A stretch of 64,000 bases of DNA, taken from the NCBI GenBank assembly GCA_965201085.1, contig CBDAVS010000016.1, positions 434,001 to 498,000 on the forward strand, written 5' to 3'. Positions 17,791 through 27,031 of the stretch are shown piece by piece; the first letter of the stretch is position 1, and each line of letters opens with the position of its first letter. Under the pieces are notes generated by a model. The model searched no databases. It was not told the DNA's origin and saw only the letters and a program-made list of their open reading frames with translations. The position numbers and the translations under genes are program-made. This stretch comes from JAPOUP01 sp965201085 (lineage in GTDB: Bacteria; Pseudomonadota; Alphaproteobacteria; Rhodobacterales; Rhodobacteraceae).

Positions 17791-20087
17791 GATTTCGCAC
17801 ACCGCACCTTCTGAATCGCCGCTAGCAATCGTTCGGGCGTCGCTGGCGCGTCCAGAGCGGGATAACGTTCGCCGCAGGCCGCAACGGCGTTGCTTAGGGC
17901 AAGAAAGGCGGAAATTCCCAGCATAAGCGGAGGTTCACCTACAGCCTTCGAGCGATGGATCGTATCTTCCCGGTTCCGACCGCGCTCCCATAGCGATACA
18001 TTGAACACGTCGGGACGGTCGGAACAGGCGGGAATCTTATAGGTCGACGGGGCGTGCGTACGCAGTCGCCCACGATCGTCCCAGACCAGTTCTTCAGTTG
18101 TAAGCCAGCCGACACCCTGCACGAAACCACCTTCCACCTGACCGATATCGATCGCCGGATTGAGAGACGCTCCGGCATCATGCAGGATATCCGTTCTCAG
18201 CACACGGTTCTCACCGGTCAACGTATCAAGCACGACCTCCGACACCGCCGCGCCATAAGCGAAATAATAGAATGGCCGCCCCTGGCCTCGCAGCCGGTCC
18301 CATTCAAGTTTCGGCGTCCGGTAGTACCCGGTCGCCGATAGGCTGACACGCCCGTCATAGCATTTTCCCGCTGCGTCGGCAAAGCTGTATTCGGTTTCGC
18401 CGACATGAACCTTCCCACCTTCAAAACGTACCTCGGCGGTGGAAGTCTGGTGTTCCATCGCCAGATGCGTGGCCATACGGTCTCGGATGCTGTCACAGGC
18501 GCGTTTCACCGCCATTCCGTTCAGGTCTGAGCCGGACGAGGCGGCTGTGGCCGATGTGTTGGGTACCTTCCCGGTGTCCGTGGGCGTAACCCTGACCGCC
18601 TTCAGTGGAAGGCCAAAACTATCGGCCGCCACCTGCGCCACTTTCTGAAACAGGCCCTGACCCATTTCCGTTCCGCCATGGTTCATGTGAATCGAGCCAT
18701 CCTGATAGACATGAACCAATGCACCTGCCTGGTTGAGGCGCGTCAACGTGAACGAAATACCGAACTTCACCGGTGTCAGCGCCAAACCCCTCTTCAGGAC
18801 CGGATTGGCGGCATTCCATTCCGCAACCGCCGCTCGGCGATCGCCATAGCGGGCGGAGGTCGCCAACTCCTCGGTCATTTTGTGCAGCACGAAGTCCTCG
18901 ACCGGCATTCGGTAATGGGTGGTCTTCGAGGTTTCGAGAGTATCCTGTTCGGGATAGAAGTTGAGTTTCCGGATTTCCAGCGGATCCCGTCCGAGGTCAT
19001 GCGCGATGTGGTCGATCACCCGTTCGATTCCCGCCATTCCCTGCGGCGCTCCGAACCCGCGGAATGCAGTGGCTGACTGCGTGTTGGTGCGCAGGCGATG
19101 GCTTTCGATTCGTACGGCGGGAAGGTCGTAGGCGTTGTCGGCGTGAAGCATCGCGCGGTCGGCAACCGCCAGTGAGAGATCCTGTGACCAACGGCATCTA
19201 CTGTAGTGGATGAATTCCACCCCCCGAATTCTACCGTCGTCGCCATATCCCGCACGGTATCGAATGCGAAAATCGTGACGTTTGCCGGTGACCACCATAT
19301 CGTCGTCGCGGTCATAGCGCATTTTGCATGGCATACCGGTCAGACGGGCGATGATCGCACAGGCGCAGGCCAGCGCGTTTCCCTGGCTCTCCTTGCCACC
19401 GAAGCCACCGCCCATTCGGCGCACTTCCACACGCACCGCGTGCATGGGCACGCCAAGGGCCTCGGCCACTTTGCGCTGGATTTCGGTTGGATGCTGGCTC
19501 GAACAATGAACCACCATGTCGCCGCCTTCCTGCGGCAGGGCCAGCGCGGCCTGGCCTTCGAGGTAGAAATGTTCCTGTCCGCCGAGTTCAAGAGCGCCTT
19601 CCACGATATGTTCAGAGGCAGCGAGTGCGGAGGCCGCATCGCCATGCTGCCAGATCACCGGGCCGTTTTCGAATCCGCTGCCGGACGCAAGCGCATCGTC
19701 GATGGTCAGAACAGCCGGCATTTCCTCGTATCCGACTTTGGCCATCCGGGCTGAGCGCCGGGCGGCAAGATGGCTATCGGCGGCCACAAGAAAGATGGGC
19801 TGTCCGACATAAAACACCTCGCCAACCGCCAGAAGCGGTTCGTCATGAACCGATGGCGAAACGTCGTTGGTGAACGGCAGGTCAGCGGCGGTCAGCACCG
19901 CTTCCACTCCCGGTGCATTGCGCACGGGCCCAAGATCTAGCGACTTGATACGGCCTCGCGCCGTTCCGCTTAGCCCGAAGGCAAGCGACAGCGTTCCGGC
20001 GGGCGCGGGTATGTCATCGACATAGCGTGCGGCGCCGGTAACATGCAGCCGAGCGGAATCGTGGGGCAGAGCCTGCATGACGCTCAT
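17787..20087 (-). CDS. xdhB: Xanthine dehydrogenase molybdopterin-binding subunit
   Basis: A 766-residue large subunit that binds molybdopterin and oxidises hypoxanthine and xanthine to urate. Conserved blocks are in order: RMGGGFGGKESQGN, FRGFGAPQGMAGIERVID (with the substrate-site Arg), NHGGTEMGQGLFQKVAQVAA, NTSATAASSGSDLNGMAV, and KAVGEPPLMLGISAFLALS with the catalytic Glu. Length is normal for the family. The start at 20087 (MSVMQALPHDSARLHVTGAA) overlaps the xdhA stop by four bases. No defect is visible. Confidence 0.95.
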   Translation of the reverse strand: MSVMQALPHDSARLHVTGAARYVDDIPAPAGTLSLAFGLSGTARGRIKSLDLGPVRNAPGVEAVLTAADLPFTNDVSPSVHDEPLLAVGEVFYVGQPIFLVAADSHLAARRSARMAKVGYEEMPAVLTIDDALASGSGFENGPVIWQHGDAASALAASEHIVEGALELGGQEHFYLEGQAALALPQEGGDMVVHCSSQHPTEIQRKVAEALGVPMHAVRVEVRRMGGGFGGKESQGNALACACAIIARLTGMPCKMRYDRDDDMVVTGKRHDFRIRYRAGYGDDGRIRGVEFIHYSRCRWSQDLSLAVADRAMLHADNAYDLPAVRIESHRLRTNTQSATAFRGFGAPQGMAGIERVIDHIAHDLGRDPLEIRKLNFYPEQDTLETSKTTHYRMPVEDFVLHKMTEELATSARYGDRRAAVAEWNAANPVLKRGLALTPVKFGISFTLTRLNQAGALVHVYQDGSIHMNHGGTEMGQGLFQKVAQVAADSFGLPLKAVRVTPTDTGKVPNTSATAASSGSDLNGMAVKRACDSIRDRMATHLAMEHQTSTAEVRFEGGKVHVGETEYSFADAAGKCYDGRVSLSATGYYRTPKLEWDRLRGQGRPFYYFAYGAAVSEVVLDTLTGENRVLRTDILHDAGASLNPAIDIGQVEGGFVQGVGWLTTEELVWDDRGRLRTHAPSTYKIPACSDRPDVFNVSLWERGRNREDTIHRSKAVGEPPLMLGISAFLALSNAVAACGERYPALDAPATPERLLAAIQKVRCAKS

Positions 20088-21463
20088 GCCGCAACCTCCA
20101 GTACCCGGGTTGCGGAGCCGGTGCTTTCCAGCCAATACCGCAGAAGCAGATTGCCGGCGGCATGCAGTCTATAACCGGCCGAACCGCGCATATCGTCGAT
20201 CGGGGTGAAATCCTCGGTCAGGCGGTCACGGGCGATCCGTATCGTATCTTCGGTCCAGAGCTCGCCCACCAACGCACGTTCCACGTTGCCGGCACGTTTC
20301 GGGATTCCCGCCATGCCACCGAAAGCGACGCGGGCCGCGGTCACCTTGCCTTCATCGATCTGAATGCTGAAACATCCACATATGGTCGAAATGTCCTGAT
20401 CGAAGCGTTTGGAAAGCTTGTAGCATTTCAGCCGGTCGGGCTGGCGGGGTATCGTGACGGCTTCGACGAACTCGCCTCGTCGCCTGTCCTGCCTGCCATA
20501 TTCGAGGAAGAAGTTTTCCAGCGGCATCACGCGACGTTCGTCACCGCTGCGCAGATGCAGTGTCGCGCCAAGCGCGATAAGCGCGGGCGGCAGGTCGCCT
20601 ATGGGAGAGCCGTTGGCGATGTTGCCCCCGACCGTGGCGGCGTTGCGGACCTGGACCGAACCGAACCTTCGGATAAGTTCGGCGAAATCGGGATGCAGCG
20701 ATCCGAAGACCTTGCCGAGATCGGTGATGCTGGCCAATGCGCCGATGCGTAGTCCTTCTTCATTGGCTTGGATGGATTTCAGGTCCTCGATCCGCCCCAG
20801 AAACGCAATCTGTCGCAGAGCTTTAAGTTCCTTTGTAACCCAGAGCCCGACATCGGTTGCCCCGGCGACCAGAACCGCGTCCTGATTGCCGATGTACCAG
20901 GACGCCAGTTCGTCCGATGAGTCCGGGCAGTAAAATTCTCCTTCCGGTCTGTCCAGTTCACCCAAGGCTTTGAGATCCTCGTCCATCCAATGGGGAACGG
21001 GATGGACAGCCGCCGCCTCCGCCGCCCGAATGATCGGCGTATACCCGGTGCAGCGGCATAGGTTGCCAGCAAGCCGGTCATCGAAATCGCGTTGTCCGTT
21101 CAGATGCGCCACCGCCATCGAGACTACGAATCCCGGCGTGCAGAATCCGCATTGCGATCCGTGGCGTTCGATCATTGCCTGTTGCACGGGATGCAGCTGG
21201 CCATCGGGTCCGGCGATGCCTTCGACCGTACGCACCACCTTTCCGTGGAGCTGTGGCAGAAACAGGATACAGGCGTTTACGGCCCGGCTTCCGTTGCCAT
21301 CGGTCACCATCACCGTGCAGGCGCCGCAGTCTCCTTCGTTGCAGCCTTCCTTCGTACCCCGGAGATGGCGGTTCTCCCGGAGCCAGTCAAGCAGGGTGCA
21401 TGTAGGATGGACGTCCGCCAGTTCGGTCGGCTCCCCATTCAGTAGAAACGCAATCTTGCCCAT
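20084..21463 (-). CDS. xdhA: Xanthine dehydrogenase small subunit (2Fe-2S and FAD domains)
   Basis: A 459-residue subunit. Residues 1-160 are the two 2Fe-2S domains: GTKEGCNEGDCGACTVMV binds the plant-ferredoxin-type cluster, and QCGFCTPGFVVSM with GNLCRCTGYTPI binds the second. Residues about 185-459 are the FAD domain, with VQVRNAATVGGNIANGSPIG and VAFGGMAGIPKRA. It passes electrons from the Mo centre to NAD+. ATG 21463 (MGKIAFLLNGEP) was chosen because the protein proper begins there; an upstream in-frame start at 21511 would add 16 residues. It is the first gene of a seven-gene minus-strand operon. Confidence 0.95.
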   Translation of the reverse strand: MGKIAFLLNGEPTELADVHPTCTLLDWLRENRHLRGTKEGCNEGDCGACTVMVTDGNGSRAVNACILFLPQLHGKVVRTVEGIAGPDGQLHPVQQAMIERHGSQCGFCTPGFVVSMAVAHLNGQRDFDDRLAGNLCRCTGYTPIIRAAEAAAVHPVPHWMDEDLKALGELDRPEGEFYCPDSSDELASWYIGNQDAVLVAGATDVGLWVTKELKALRQIAFLGRIEDLKSIQANEEGLRIGALASITDLGKVFGSLHPDFAELIRRFGSVQVRNAATVGGNIANGSPIGDLPPALIALGATLHLRSGDERRVMPLENFFLEYGRQDRRRGEFVEAVTIPRQPDRLKCYKLSKRFDQDISTICGCFSIQIDEGKVTAARVAFGGMAGIPKRAGNVERALVGELWTEDTIRIARDRLTEDFTPIDDMRGSAGYRLHAAGNLLLRYWLESTGSATRVLEVAA

Positions 21464-21925
21464 ACCGATATCCGCTGTCGCATACTGTTTTCCCAGGCGA
21501 ATCGTTGCCACACTGCCCGCTACGGCATGGTTTGGCGATTGTCACCGGATTTGAAGCCAACACATGGGTGCTGGCCTTGTTGAGTCTCTGTATCGACGGT
21601 TATCGCCAACCAGATACATGCCGAATGTTATCAGCCTTCGAAATCAGGTCCTATGATCTTAACAGGTATACTCCGGTTAAAGCGGTGCGGGAAATACTCA
21701 AAACGTAGGATATAGAATTATGTTCCCATAAAATTGGTGCGCCGCTGTTCATTGAATAGTCCGAATCTACGAAAAATCACTCCGGTTCGGATATTCGATC
21801 CATTTCTGGAATCACGAATCTGATCATGCAATATCGATGTTGCCCGACCGAAACCGTTTCCGAGGTCAGGAATGTGGGCGGATCCCATTCCACTCATCGG
21901 ACTGTAATTCACCATACGATCCTGT
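21464..21925. other. Intergenic region between xdhA and the AAA ATPase gene
   Basis: 462 bp with no supported gene. It must hold the promoter of the xdh-transporter operon. A 67-codon plus-strand frame is open, but it has no recognisable features. I could not identify a convincing operator. Confidence 0.5.
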
Positions 21926-23161
21926 TTACATGGATCCCGGTTCCGGTTCTCCTCCCTGCACAATCAGAAAACTGCGGAAACTCGGTATGGGACAGTATAG
22001 GGATCCGTCGGCGCGTTCCTGAAGTGCACCGCCGTGAACGAGGTGACACCGTAGTCCGTCAGGATCCATCGAGTTTGGAATCTGCATTCCCGGGGCATCG
22101 GCGGCTGTGGTCCTGATCAGCCAGTTGACATCGTCGTTCATCATTCCATGATCAAGACTGCCCATCACCGCTCCGACAAGACGACGGCTGGCCCGCATCT
22201 GTGGGCTCCACTGTTCGCGGTAGTACCGCAGACGGCTATCGGAAGCCTGTTTAGCGGCGCGTTCCCAGTCGACCCGCCGCAGGTCGCCGTCCTTGGCGAT
22301 GGCCTCCCTGCCCAGGGCCTGGAGCACGAAATGCAGGTGACGGGGCCAACCCTCCGCCGGGGCGGCAAGGCCTGCAAGAGTTTCTCCGCTCGCGGGTCCG
22401 TCGAGACCGAAGCGCCTGCAGAAGCCGGTCATCAGGTCCCGGCTCTCCCCCTCTGTCAGGCATCCGACCTCGTGAAGGGTCAAGCCCCGCGTCAATCCAA
22501 GCTCTTTCACCCGATGCGTCGTGTCGCCTAAACCAGCCAGGACCAGCGTTAGCGGAAGACCGGTATCGGCGTCATGAATACTCTGAAGAAAAGCGGCCTG
22601 CGGGGCGCTGTGATCGAGAAACAGGCGCTGCGCCTCGTCGACGGCCACCACCACCGGAGCGTCCCACTTTTCGGGAGGAATCGCCTGTGCCAGATCGTAC
22701 AGGTCGGTGGGCGCATTCTCCGCCGTGCGCGCCAGACCGATGGACAGTCCGGCATAGCCGACCGAACCGGACAGCCGCTCAGCGACCTTGCCGATGGCAC
22801 TGAGCCATTCCCTCGACGGTATCCTACCAGTGGAGGCCAGCGCCGCGAGCACCGAGGGCAGGTTTTCTTTTAACCGCTGGCTGGAGACGATCAGGACACG
22901 CGGTGCACCCTCCGCCCGCTTCGCCGCCAGACTGCGCGTCTCAAGTTCGGCCAGAATGGAACTCTTTCCGGCACCGGGAGCGCCTTGGAGGACGCGGGTG
23001 GCGCCAGGCCGTCCATGGCCGCGACCGGGTCGCCATGCATCCGCCGCCGCCGCCTGGATGTCCCCAAGCGCGTCCTTCCGACCGACGAAAACCGGCGGTG
23101 GGGATTTCTCCCCTTCTTTGACGAAATCCCGGAGTCCTTTCTCGTCAAAGCCTTCCGTCAT
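21926..23161 (-). CDS. AAA+ ATP-binding protein of unknown role
   Basis: A 411-residue protein. VFVGRKDALGDIQAAA (residues 24-39) opens an AAA/STAND-type ATPase domain, followed by Walker A QGAPGAGKSSIL at about 59-70 and Walker B VVVAVDEAQRLF near 170. Sensor-like LVLAGLGDTTHRVKELGLTR follows. The C-terminal 150 residues include a predicted helical part (LRYYREQWSPQMRASRRLVG) with a winged-helix look. The family resembles Orc1/Cdc6-like and STAND ATPases used in mobile-element or defence proteins, but no partner domain is present. It is a single gene with no operon partner, upstream of dnaE in the opposite direction, and intact. Function not assigned. Confidence 0.6.
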   Translation of the reverse strand: MTEGFDEKGLRDFVKEGEKSPPPVFVGRKDALGDIQAAAADAWRPGRGHGRPGATRVLQGAPGAGKSSILAELETRSLAAKRAEGAPRVLIVSSQRLKENLPSVLAALASTGRIPSREWLSAIGKVAERLSGSVGYAGLSIGLARTAENAPTDLYDLAQAIPPEKWDAPVVVAVDEAQRLFLDHSAPQAAFLQSIHDADTGLPLTLVLAGLGDTTHRVKELGLTRGLTLHEVGCLTEGESRDLMTGFCRRFGLDGPASGETLAGLAAPAEGWPRHLHFVLQALGREAIAKDGDLRRVDWERAAKQASDSRLRYYREQWSPQMRASRRLVGAVMGSLDHGMMNDDVNWLIRTTAADAPGMQIPNSMDPDGLRCHLVHGGALQERADGSLYCPIPSFRSFLIVQGGEPEPGSM

Positions 23162-23448
23162 GCAACACCTCCCGTAATGCGCAACTCAACCATATCTCCA
23201 CCCTCACCCTCTGTCCAATCCAGCGACATCTTTCAACAAGCCGAGGATCCGGCATCTTGATCTAGGTCGATGGTCATTGAGCCGGCCCTGCGGGCAAATT
23301 CACGCTGATCCCGTGGCGCGATCTATCTGGCAATACCAATTTGGGATTCGCCGAACCTCCATAATACACTGGCCGAATTCCAAGGAAAATTCGGGGAACC
23401 TGACTCTGTCGCATTTCCAATTCCCGCCAGCTGAGCTAGCTCTGAACC

Positions 23449-26400
23449 ATGAGCGGCAGTCCTTCATTCATCCATCTTCGTCTCCATACCGAGTATTCGC
23501 TTCTCGAAGGTGCGGTAAGGGTCCGGAATCTGGCGAAAATGTGCACCGACGCGGGAATGCCCGCCGTTGCCGTGACCGACACCAACAACATTTTCGCCGC
23601 GCTGGAATTTTCGGTGCTGGCCACTGAAGCGGGCCTGCAGCCGATCATCGGATGCCAGCTCGATCTGGATTATGACGAGATTGGCTCCGGCGACATTGCG
23701 CGAAAATTCGCACCCATCATTCTGCTTGTACAGAACGAGGCAGGCTATCGCAATCTGATGAAGCTGAACACCCGCTTCTACCTACGGGGTGACGGTAAGA
23801 TTCCGCGCATCGAGATTGACGAACTATGTCGGCATTCCGAAGGGTTGATCCTGCTGACGGGTGGTCCGGGCGGCCCGCCTGGACGGTTGGTCCAAAGCGG
23901 TAGGACGGCACCTGCCCGGAAACTTCTCCAGCGTTTCTCCAGCGCTTTCTCCGACAGGGTCTATGTCGAGCTTCAGCGTCATCATTCGGGCGACGGCACG
24001 GATCGGCCTGAACCCGAGAGGCAGACCGAAAGATGGTTCATCGAAACCGCCTATGAACTCGATCTGCCGATCGTGGCGACAAACGACGTATATTTCGCCG
24101 ACACCGAAATGTACGAGGCGCACGACGCGCTGATCTGCATCGCCGAAAGCGCCTATGTCGACCAGCAGGAACCGCGTCGGCGCATGACACCGCAACATTG
24201 CTTCAAAAGCGCGGATGAAATGGCGGCGCTGTTCGCGGATCTTCCGGAAGCGCTGGAAAACACGGTCGAGATCGCCCGTCGCTGTGCGTTCCGGGCGACC
24301 AAACGCGCGCCGATCCTCCCCAAATTCGCAGATGACGAGATCGAGGAACTGAGACGGCAGGCGCGTGAGGGGCTCGATAGACGCCTCGCCACCATCACTC
24401 CCGCGAAGCCAAAGGGGGAATATGAGCGACGACTCGAATTCGAAATCGAACTCATCGAACGGATGGGATTTCCCGGCTACTTCCTGATCGTCGCCGATTT
24501 CATCAAATGGGCGAAGGAGCGGAGTATTCCGGTCGGACCCGGCCGTGGATCGGGTGCGGGGTCGCTGGTCGCCTATGCCCTGACCATAACCGATCTCGAT
24601 CCCCTGCGCTACGGCCTGCTCTTCGAACGGTTCCTGAATCCCGAACGGGTCAGCATGCCTGATTTCGATATCGATTTCTGTATGAACCGTCGTGAGGAAG
24701 TGATCGAATACGTCCAGAATCGATACGGGCGTGACCGGGTCGCGCAGATAATCACCTTCGGCGCGCTTCTGTCCAGGGCCGCCATCCGTGATATCGGACG
24801 GGTGCTGCAGCTACCCTACAGCCAGGTGGATCGACTCGCGAAGATGATTCCCGTCGATGGCGTGAAGCCGGTCAGCATCGAGCAGGCACTGACGGATGAA
24901 CCTCGCCTTCGCGATGCCGCCAATGGCGAGGAAGTGGTCGACCGTCTTCTGACCTATGGTCGTCGGTTGGAGGGGCTCCTGCGCAACGCCTCGACCCATG
25001 CCGCCGGTGTCGTGATCGGTGACCGACCGCTCGATGAGCTGGTACCGCTCTATCAGGACTGGCGATCGGAAATGCCGGCCAGCCAGTTCAGCATGAAATG
25101 GGTGGAGGCGGCCGGACTCGTCAAGTTCGACTTCCTCGGGCTGAAGACATTGACCGTGATCCAGAACACCCTCGACCTTCTCAGGCGGCGCGGCATCGAG
25201 ATCGATCCCAACTTCATCCCTCTTGACGACGCGAAGACCTTTGAACTGTATTCCAGCGCCCATACGGTCGCCGTGTTCCAGGTTGAGAGCGCGGGCATGA
25301 TGGACGCGCTCAGACGGATGAAACCCACCTGTATAGAGGACATCGTGGCGTTGGTGGCGCTCTACCGTCCAGGCCCGATGGAAAGCATCCCGAAATACTG
25401 TGAGGTCAAGAACGGGCTCTCCGAACGCGAATTCCTGCATCCGACGATAGACCATCTCCTCAACGAAACGCAGGGTATCATCGTCTATCAGGAACAGGTC
25501 ATGCAGATCGCTCAGGAAATGGCGGGATACACGCTCGGAGGAGCGGACCTTCTGCGACGCGCCATGGGCAAGAAAATCAAGGAGGCGATGGACGCGGAAA
25601 AACCCAAATTCCTGAAAGGCGCCAAAGCGAACGGTGTCGATGCCGGCAAGGCGGCGGAAGTCTGGACCCTGCTGGAAAAGTTCGCGAATTACGGTTTCAA
25701 CAAATCACACGCCGTCGCCTACGCCGTCGTCAGCTATCAGACCGCATGGCTTAAAGCGAACCATCCCGTCGAGTTCATGGCCGGCGTGATGAACTGTGAC
25801 CTGCATCTCACGGACAAACTGTCGGTCTACGCCGAGGCGGTTCGAAGCGAGCTTGACATAGAAATCCTGCCACTCTGCGTGAACCGCTCCGAAGCCACCT
25901 TCAGCATCAGCGACGGAAAGCTGGTCTATGCCCTCGGCGCGTTGAAAAACGTCGGAGTGGAGGCGATGCGACTGCTCACCGCTGCCCGTGGAGACAGGCC
26001 GTTCATCAATCTCTTCGATCTGGCACGGCGGGCGGACCTCAAGCGCATCGGCAAACGTTGCCTTGAAATGCTCGCGCGGTCCGGCGCATTCGATCGCCTC
26101 GATCCGAACCGCCATCGAGTGCTAATGTCCCTGGATGCATTGATGGCTTACTCAACAGCTTCGCACGAACAGCGGAGTTCAAGTCAGGCCTCGCTGTTTG
26201 GAGAGACCGGAGACGATCTGCCCGAGCCCCGTCTTGCATCGGTCGAGGACTGGCTTCCCCAGGAAAAGCTGGCCGAAGAACACGCCTCTGTCGGTTTTTA
26301 CCTGACGGGTCATCCTCTGGATGACTACATGACACCGCTCAGGCGCAGAGGTGTGATGACACTGACGGAGGTGGCCGAGCGGGCGGAACGGGCGCCGCTA

Positions 26401-26901
26401 ATGGCCAAGGTCGCCGGCACCGTCCTCAAGCGACAGGAACGAAGGTCCGCGCGGGGCGACCGGTTCGCGTATGTGCAGATATCCGATCCGACGGGATTGA
26501 GCGAGGTCACCGTTTTTTCCGATGTTCTCATGGAAGCGGGCGTTCACCTGAGACCGGGAAACAACGTCGTCATCAACCTGACGGCCACCATGGAGAGCGG
26601 CCAGCTAAGGCTACGCGTGCGCTCCGTCATCCCGGTCGATCAGGCCACGGCGGGCACCGAAGCGCTGGGACTGCGGATTTTCGTCGAGAAACCGGAGGCG
26701 GTCCCTTCCGTCGCTTCCCTGCTTGAGCGCGCCACGCATGGCGGCAATTCGCGCGTATATGGAGAGGTCGAACTTCGCCTCGCGGCTCACGATCTTTGGG
26801 GAGAGGTGGATATCGCGCTCGGAGACCGGTTCCGGATCAATCCGCAGATAAAGAGCGCACTCAGGTCGGTCGGCGGTGTGGTGCAGGTGGAAGAGATTTA
26901 G
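23449..26901 (+). CDS. dnaE: DNA polymerase III alpha subunit
   Basis: An 1150-residue replicative polymerase. The N-terminal PHP domain starts with FIHLRLHTEYSLLEGAVRV (residues 6-24). The polymerase palm has GPGRGSGAGSLVAYAL near 362 and the catalytic aspartates in MPDFDIDFCMNRREEVIEYV near 402. Further markers are ASTHAAGVVIGDRP, RPGPMESIPKYCEVKNG and FNKSHAVAYAVVSYQTAWLK. An OB-fold follows at about 985-1030 (AGTVLKRQERRSARGDRFAY), ending with the tau-binding C-terminus. Length is typical for alphaproteobacterial DnaE1. The gene is single and intact, and is a good marker that this region is chromosomal. Confidence 0.98.
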   Translation: MSGSPSFIHLRLHTEYSLLEGAVRVRNLAKMCTDAGMPAVAVTDTNNIFAALEFSVLATEAGLQPIIGCQLDLDYDEIGSGDIARKFAPIILLVQNEAGYRNLMKLNTRFYLRGDGKIPRIEIDELCRHSEGLILLTGGPGGPPGRLVQSGRTAPARKLLQRFSSAFSDRVYVELQRHHSGDGTDRPEPERQTERWFIETAYELDLPIVATNDVYFADTEMYEAHDALICIAESAYVDQQEPRRRMTPQHCFKSADEMAALFADLPEALENTVEIARRCAFRATKRAPILPKFADDEIEELRRQAREGLDRRLATITPAKPKGEYERRLEFEIELIERMGFPGYFLIVADFIKWAKERSIPVGPGRGSGAGSLVAYALTITDLDPLRYGLLFERFLNPERVSMPDFDIDFCMNRREEVIEYVQNRYGRDRVAQIITFGALLSRAAIRDIGRVLQLPYSQVDRLAKMIPVDGVKPVSIEQALTDEPRLRDAANGEEVVDRLLTYGRRLEGLLRNASTHAAGVVIGDRPLDELVPLYQDWRSEMPASQFSMKWVEAAGLVKFDFLGLKTLTVIQNTLDLLRRRGIEIDPNFIPLDDAKTFELYSSAHTVAVFQVESAGMMDALRRMKPTCIEDIVALVALYRPGPMESIPKYCEVKNGLSEREFLHPTIDHLLNETQGIIVYQEQVMQIAQEMAGYTLGGADLLRRAMGKKIKEAMDAEKPKFLKGAKANGVDAGKAAEVWTLLEKFANYGFNKSHAVAYAVVSYQTAWLKANHPVEFMAGVMNCDLHLTDKLSVYAEAVRSELDIEILPLCVNRSEATFSISDGKLVYALGALKNVGVEAMRLLTAARGDRPFINLFDLARRADLKRIGKRCLEMLARSGAFDRLDPNRHRVLMSLDALMAYSTASHEQRSSSQASLFGETGDDLPEPRLASVEDWLPQEKLAEEHASVGFYLTGHPLDDYMTPLRRRGVMTLTEVAERAERAPLMAKVAGTVLKRQERRSARGDRFAYVQISDPTGLSEVTVFSDVLMEAGVHLRPGNNVVINLTATMESGQLRLRVRSVIPVDQATAGTEALGLRIFVEKPEAVPSVASLLERATHGGNSRVYGEVELRLAAHDLWGEVDIALGDRFRINPQIKSALRSVGGVVQVEEI

Positions 26902-27031
26902 GAACATCTCCAACGCTGACTTCCACGGTATCCAATGCCGTTTTGTGCCTCATTCGCCAACCCGCTCCTCTTTCTTGCCTAAACCACCCTCATCCGTTAG
27001 ACGGCACGCGATCGTTATGGCGGTGATCCTC

